From assembly GCA_030374805.1 (NCBI GenBank), contig JARGSG010000019.1:62001-126000 (forward strand): 64,000 bases of DNA, given 5' to 3'. Position numbers and translations under genes: made by a program. The notes beneath the pieces were generated by a model that saw nothing but the letters and a program-made list of their open reading frames with translations, had not been told where the DNA came from and searched no databases. Origin of the DNA: Gracilaria gracilis (lineage: Eukaryota > Rhodophyta > Florideophyceae > Gracilariales > Gracilariaceae). This document shows positions 59,199-64,000 of the stretch, in pieces (the first letter of the stretch is position 1; each line of letters opens with the position of its first letter).

Positions 59199-60479
59199 TT
59201 ATCTTATTCGATCTGGCTTCCGCAAAACATCGGGTCGAATCGTTATGCTTTCTTCGCGACCTGAACCGCCACGCCTCACATTGATTTTACAATCCTTGTG
59301 GACTTGAAAGCTGAGCGCGGCCAGGAACTCGGACGTTGTTGTGGTTCTCATTTCATTGACGGACACCACCACATCACCAGCTTTGAGTCCCGCATGATCG
59401 CCTGGGCCGCCCTTTGTCACGTTGTGCACCATAAGCCCAACGCTCTTTGCACTGTTCGTGTTGCGCATCTCAGTTTCTAACCATCTTGGAGGCCGGTAGT
59501 TTGTATCTTTTCGAATATCTTCAAACATGCTGGGGGTGACCGATATCAAGGTTAGGCCCACAAATGGCCTCCTCACGTATCCGTGCTGTTGCAAGTCCTC
59601 AACTACCTTTTGAGCATATTTGATCGGAATGGCGAAAGCGATTCCCTCTGCATCACCAGCAATTTTCATTGAGCACATGCCAATGACCTCGCCATCTAAC
59701 GAAATGCATGGGCCACCAGACGATCCCTGATTTATGGCCATGTCCAGCTGCAGATAAGTGAGGCCGCCCGAGTTGTCGCTGGTGTTCCATGTGAGATCGC
59801 GGTGAATTGTACTGACGATTCCAAAACTGCACGAGTTTGACAGAGTTAGAGGACTACCTACAGCAACGACAAACTCGCCTGCTCGTACGTGATCCGAGTT
59901 ACCGAGCTTGACCTTTGGCGTTCGGTTCTCGGTATTAATTTTGATGATGGCTATATCACTGGCTTTGTCGGCTGCTATTAGCTTTGCTACGTATGCCTCG
60001 CCAGTGGATAGGGTTACCTGTAGATATGTGTCTTGAATAGATTCATCATCCAAGTCAGAGACGACATGTGAATTTGTGAGGATGTGACCATTGTCACTAA
60101 TAAAGAAGCCAGATCCGCAAGAAACCTCTACGCTTTGTTGCTCAAATAAAAAGCGGGATAGATTCTTGCGAGACACAACACGGCGTATGTTGACGACGCT
60201 GGGGATGACCTGCTCAACAGCGTCGGCGACGGCATAGCGCGAAAGGAAGAATGGAGGTGGCTTTGATGCTGATGGTGGAAGGAGGGGACTTGGTCTGTCG
60301 TTGCGGGTGGCTTCAGCGTAGGCGATGGAAGCCAGCGTTAACGAACTCAAAACAGGAAGCAGCGTAGTATTGACGGGGTTTGATGTTGATGTATAGGGCT
60401 CTGATGAGCGAGTGTAGAAGCGATAGCGATAACGGCGAAGCGCCGGAATAAGCAGCCGGGCCACGCGCTGAGTATTCAT
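59199..60479 (-). CDS. HtrA/DegP-type serine protease with PDZ domain, mitochondrial-like
   Basis: Start at 60479 (MNTQRVARLLIPALRRYRYRF), chosen because it gives an Arg-rich mitochondrial-like presequence; an in-frame ATG also exists at 60713 inside the shared promoter. The 426-residue product has a trypsin-fold domain with His in ILTNSHVVSD, Asp in ASDIAIIKIN and Ser in NQGSSGGPC, then a PDZ domain (GLMVHNVTKGGPGDHAGL ... GDVVVSVNEM). The usual GNSGGP is GSSGGP, a conservative change. A short hydrophobic stretch (LLPVLSSLTLASIAYA) may anchor it as in HtrA2/Omi. Likely role: quality control of misfolded proteins. Confidence 0.9.
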   Translation of the reverse strand: MNTQRVARLLIPALRRYRYRFYTRSSEPYTSTSNPVNTTLLPVLSSLTLASIAYAEATRNDRPSPLLPPSASKPPPFFLSRYAVADAVEQVIPSVVNIRRVVSRKNLSRFLFEQQSVEVSCGSGFFISDNGHILTNSHVVSDLDDESIQDTYLQVTLSTGEAYVAKLIAADKASDIAIIKINTENRTPKVKLGNSDHVRAGEFVVAVGSPLTLSNSCSFGIVSTIHRDLTWNTSDNSGGLTYLQLDMAINQGSSGGPCISLDGEVIGMCSMKIAGDAEGIAFAIPIKYAQKVVEDLQQHGYVRRPFVGLTLISVTPSMFEDIRKDTNYRPPRWLETEMRNTNSAKSVGLMVHNVTKGGPGDHAGLKAGDVVVSVNEMRTTTTSEFLAALSFQVHKDCKINVRRGGSGREESITIRPDVLRKPDRIR

Positions 60480-62683
<2,204 letters not shown>

Positions 62684-62720
62684 TTTGATGTGCTGATGGT
62701 TGAATGAATAGATGAGTGCG

Positions 62721-62759
62721 TTTGACAAGTTTGACAAGTTTGACAAGTTTGACAAGTTT
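62721..62759 (+). repeat. 9-bp tandem repeat after ThiC
   Basis: Four copies of TTTGACAAG in the 3' region, 38 bp past the ThiC stop. Confidence 0.9.
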
Positions 62760-62763
62760 TAGA

Positions 62764-62794
62764 TAGTACTACGAAGGTTACCTTCGTAGTACTA
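62764..62794. repeat. Perfect inverted repeat in the ThiC 3' region
   Basis: Arms of 15 bp (TAGTACTACGAAGGT and its complement) around a single T. It could form a hairpin in the ThiC 3' UTR or act as a protein site; the arm contains the TACCTTCGTA motif seen elsewhere. Confidence 0.85.
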
Positions 62795-64000
62795 CAACGG
62801 TAGTATGTATTTGATTTTGCGCTAGAGTTGGACATGGCTACACGCGGCACTTTGTTTAGTGGTTCATAAAAAAAAAGTTGGCGTTGGATCATAGATAGTT
62901 CGTTTGAGGATTGATATGGTAGTGCGTTTTTCTGCGTTAGCTGTCGCGAGATTGGGAATGGAGTCTGCTGTCTCGCGTGCGATTTTGTGGCTCGGTTTTG
63001 TTGGCGAATGACGGGCGGAGGGGTCAGGGGGGTGCTTACCGTGAGGCGAGCGAGCGTGAGAGCGCAGTTATGTATGTATGATAGATGGATAGATAGTGGC
63101 GGGTGCGGTTGTGTGAAGCGAGCGAGTGGGAAGTGGAAGTGGCACACTTTTTGCTTACCTACGTGTGTAAGTTAAGGCTCTAGGCGCGGGGGGGGGCGGA
63201 GAGTTTGGTGTTTTTAGTTGTGTTGAGCGCGGCTGAGATACTGACAATACCTTCATTCGAGAGCGCTTCGAGCGCGGCGTAGGAATAACGCGATTGGCGG
63301 CGGGCGCGCGGAGACAAGACGAGCGGAACGACTTCGAGAGCACCTGGGCAGCTGATGATGACGGGGGCGGGGGGGGGGGGGGGGGGGCGGACGCGAGACG
63401 GTCGACCAGCGCACACGCAGACTGCGCGGCGGCGGCAGCGAGCAGCGAGCAGTGAGCAGCGGCGCGCGCGCGTGGTCGAGCCGGCGCGGCTGAACAACAA
63501 GCGCCGGCAGCGGCGGCGGCGGCGGCGGCGGCGCGGCGCGACGCGCGCGCTTACAGACGCGAGCGCGAGCGCGCGGCAGCACGCAGCCCAAACAGCGGCG
63601 CGCTGTAATCGACGGCAACGGCGGCGCGCGCGCAGCACACACGAATCGGGCAACGAGTGGCGCGCAATAATCGGCGCGCAAGCGCGCCGCCGCCCAACAT
63701 ACAAGCCCAAACGCCGTCGCGCAGTTGACGCCCGGCCGCCGTCGCCGCCGCCATCGCCGCCGCCGCCGCCGCCGCCGCCGCCTCCGTCAGCGGCCGTTTT
63801 GCCACTGCCGGCCGCGCCTCACTGTCAGCCAGTGCTGGCTACAGCGAAACAAACAAGCCGCCCACGCAAGCGCGCCACGCAGTGCCGCTGTGGGCGTGCG
63901 CGCGTGTGCGTGGTGCGCTGCTGACGGCGCTGACGGCGCTGACGGCGCTGACGGAGCTGACGGAGCTGACGGAGCTGACGGCGGCGACGTCGCTGACGGC
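62795..64000. other. GC-rich low-complexity end of the window, no gene resolved
   Basis: After about 63.2 kb the sequence is dominated by GC-rich simple repeats: a 19-G run (63369..63387), GGC and CCG tracts (about 63513..63538 and 63733..63786). On the minus strand, donor-like sites (AGGTAAGC near 63151, CGGTAAGC near 63041) occur but no clear exon. It probably contains a promoter of a gene beyond the window. Confidence 0.4.
63921..64000 (+). repeat. 9-bp tandem repeat running off the window
   Basis: About nine copies of CTGACGGCG or CTGACGGAG. It may be coding (Ala-Asp-Gly repeats) in a gene outside the window or non-coding. Confidence 0.85.

Noticed and set aside
63228-63245. CTGAGA element near ThiC that could belong to a TPP riboswitch
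   Set aside because: No matching second sensor arm or GCCAGCG-like core was found nearby, and it lies more than 500 bp past the ThiC stop.
63921-64000. Short tandem units at the window end as a CRISPR array
   Set aside because: Nine-bp units without spacers are a simple tandem repeat, not CRISPR.

Overview
The window reads as nuclear DNA of a photosynthetic, intron-poor eukaryote, most likely a unicellular red alga. Evidence: (1) nearly every gene is one long open frame, and the only clearly spliced gene (ABC ATPase, 7255..8383) has two short GT-AG introns; (2) genes of plastid pathways (ThiC, IMPL2/HISN7-type histidinol-phosphatase, an ECF-type ABC ATPase, a plastid-like PQ-loop protein) sit beside ordinary eukaryotic genes (Spt6, DDX56/Dbp9, SIRT4-like sirtuin, Mpv17, CLC, a SWIM-domain protein); (3) several presumed plastid proteins carry a phenylalanine very near the N-terminus (MAFVSP, MTAFIPA), a trait of red algal and glaucophyte transit peptides; (4) a Golgi-type polysaccharide sulfotransferase is present. 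The species cannot be named from this sequence.

Layout. 1-3.5 kb: decayed gene resembling DUF6589-type, transposon-associated proteins. 3.5-3.8 kb: small ORF weakly resembling ribosomal protein uS13. 3836-7007: apparently complete PIF/Harbinger DNA transposon with terminal inverted repeats, a TAA target duplication and both standard genes. 7.2-20.3 kb: gene-dense block (ECF-type ABC ATPase, creatininase-family hydrolase, proline-rich unknown, DDX56/Dbp9 helicase, PQ-loop membrane protein, PP2C phosphatase, CLC chloride channel). 21496-26442: young, apparently whole Ty1/Copia LTR retrotransposon. 28.3-32.7 kb: two neighbouring genes of an unrecognised family that look like diverged tandem paralogues. 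34.4-37.0 kb: histidinol-phosphatase fused to a full-length bacterial-type YicC endoribonuclease, overlapping tail-to-tail with a SWIM zinc-finger gene. 38.7-42.4 kb: SIRT4-like sirtuin, sulfotransferase, Asn/Tyr-rich unknown. 42.4-47.3 kb: almost 5 kb without a convincing gene. 47.3-62.7 kb: Spt6, a NAPE-PLD-like protein that has lost its metal ligands, Mpv17/PMP22 protein, two-finger C2H2 protein, HtrA protease and ThiC. 62.7-64 kb: low-complexity GC-rich DNA.

How it works together: this is a housekeeping stretch of a compact genome, with many divergent gene pairs sharing promoters and convergent pairs with little or no spacer. The genes do not form one pathway. The most unusual items are the HisN-YicC fusion, the apparent NAPE-PLD pseudoenzyme, a CLC protein lacking both glutamates needed for proton-coupled exchange, the unknown paralogue pair, and Spt5-like SP repeats in the Spt6 tail. 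Start codons were chosen by inspecting the nucleotides; where the longest open frame began at a non-ATG codon, the first plausible in-frame ATG was used. All family assignments come from motif recognition by eye, without database searches.
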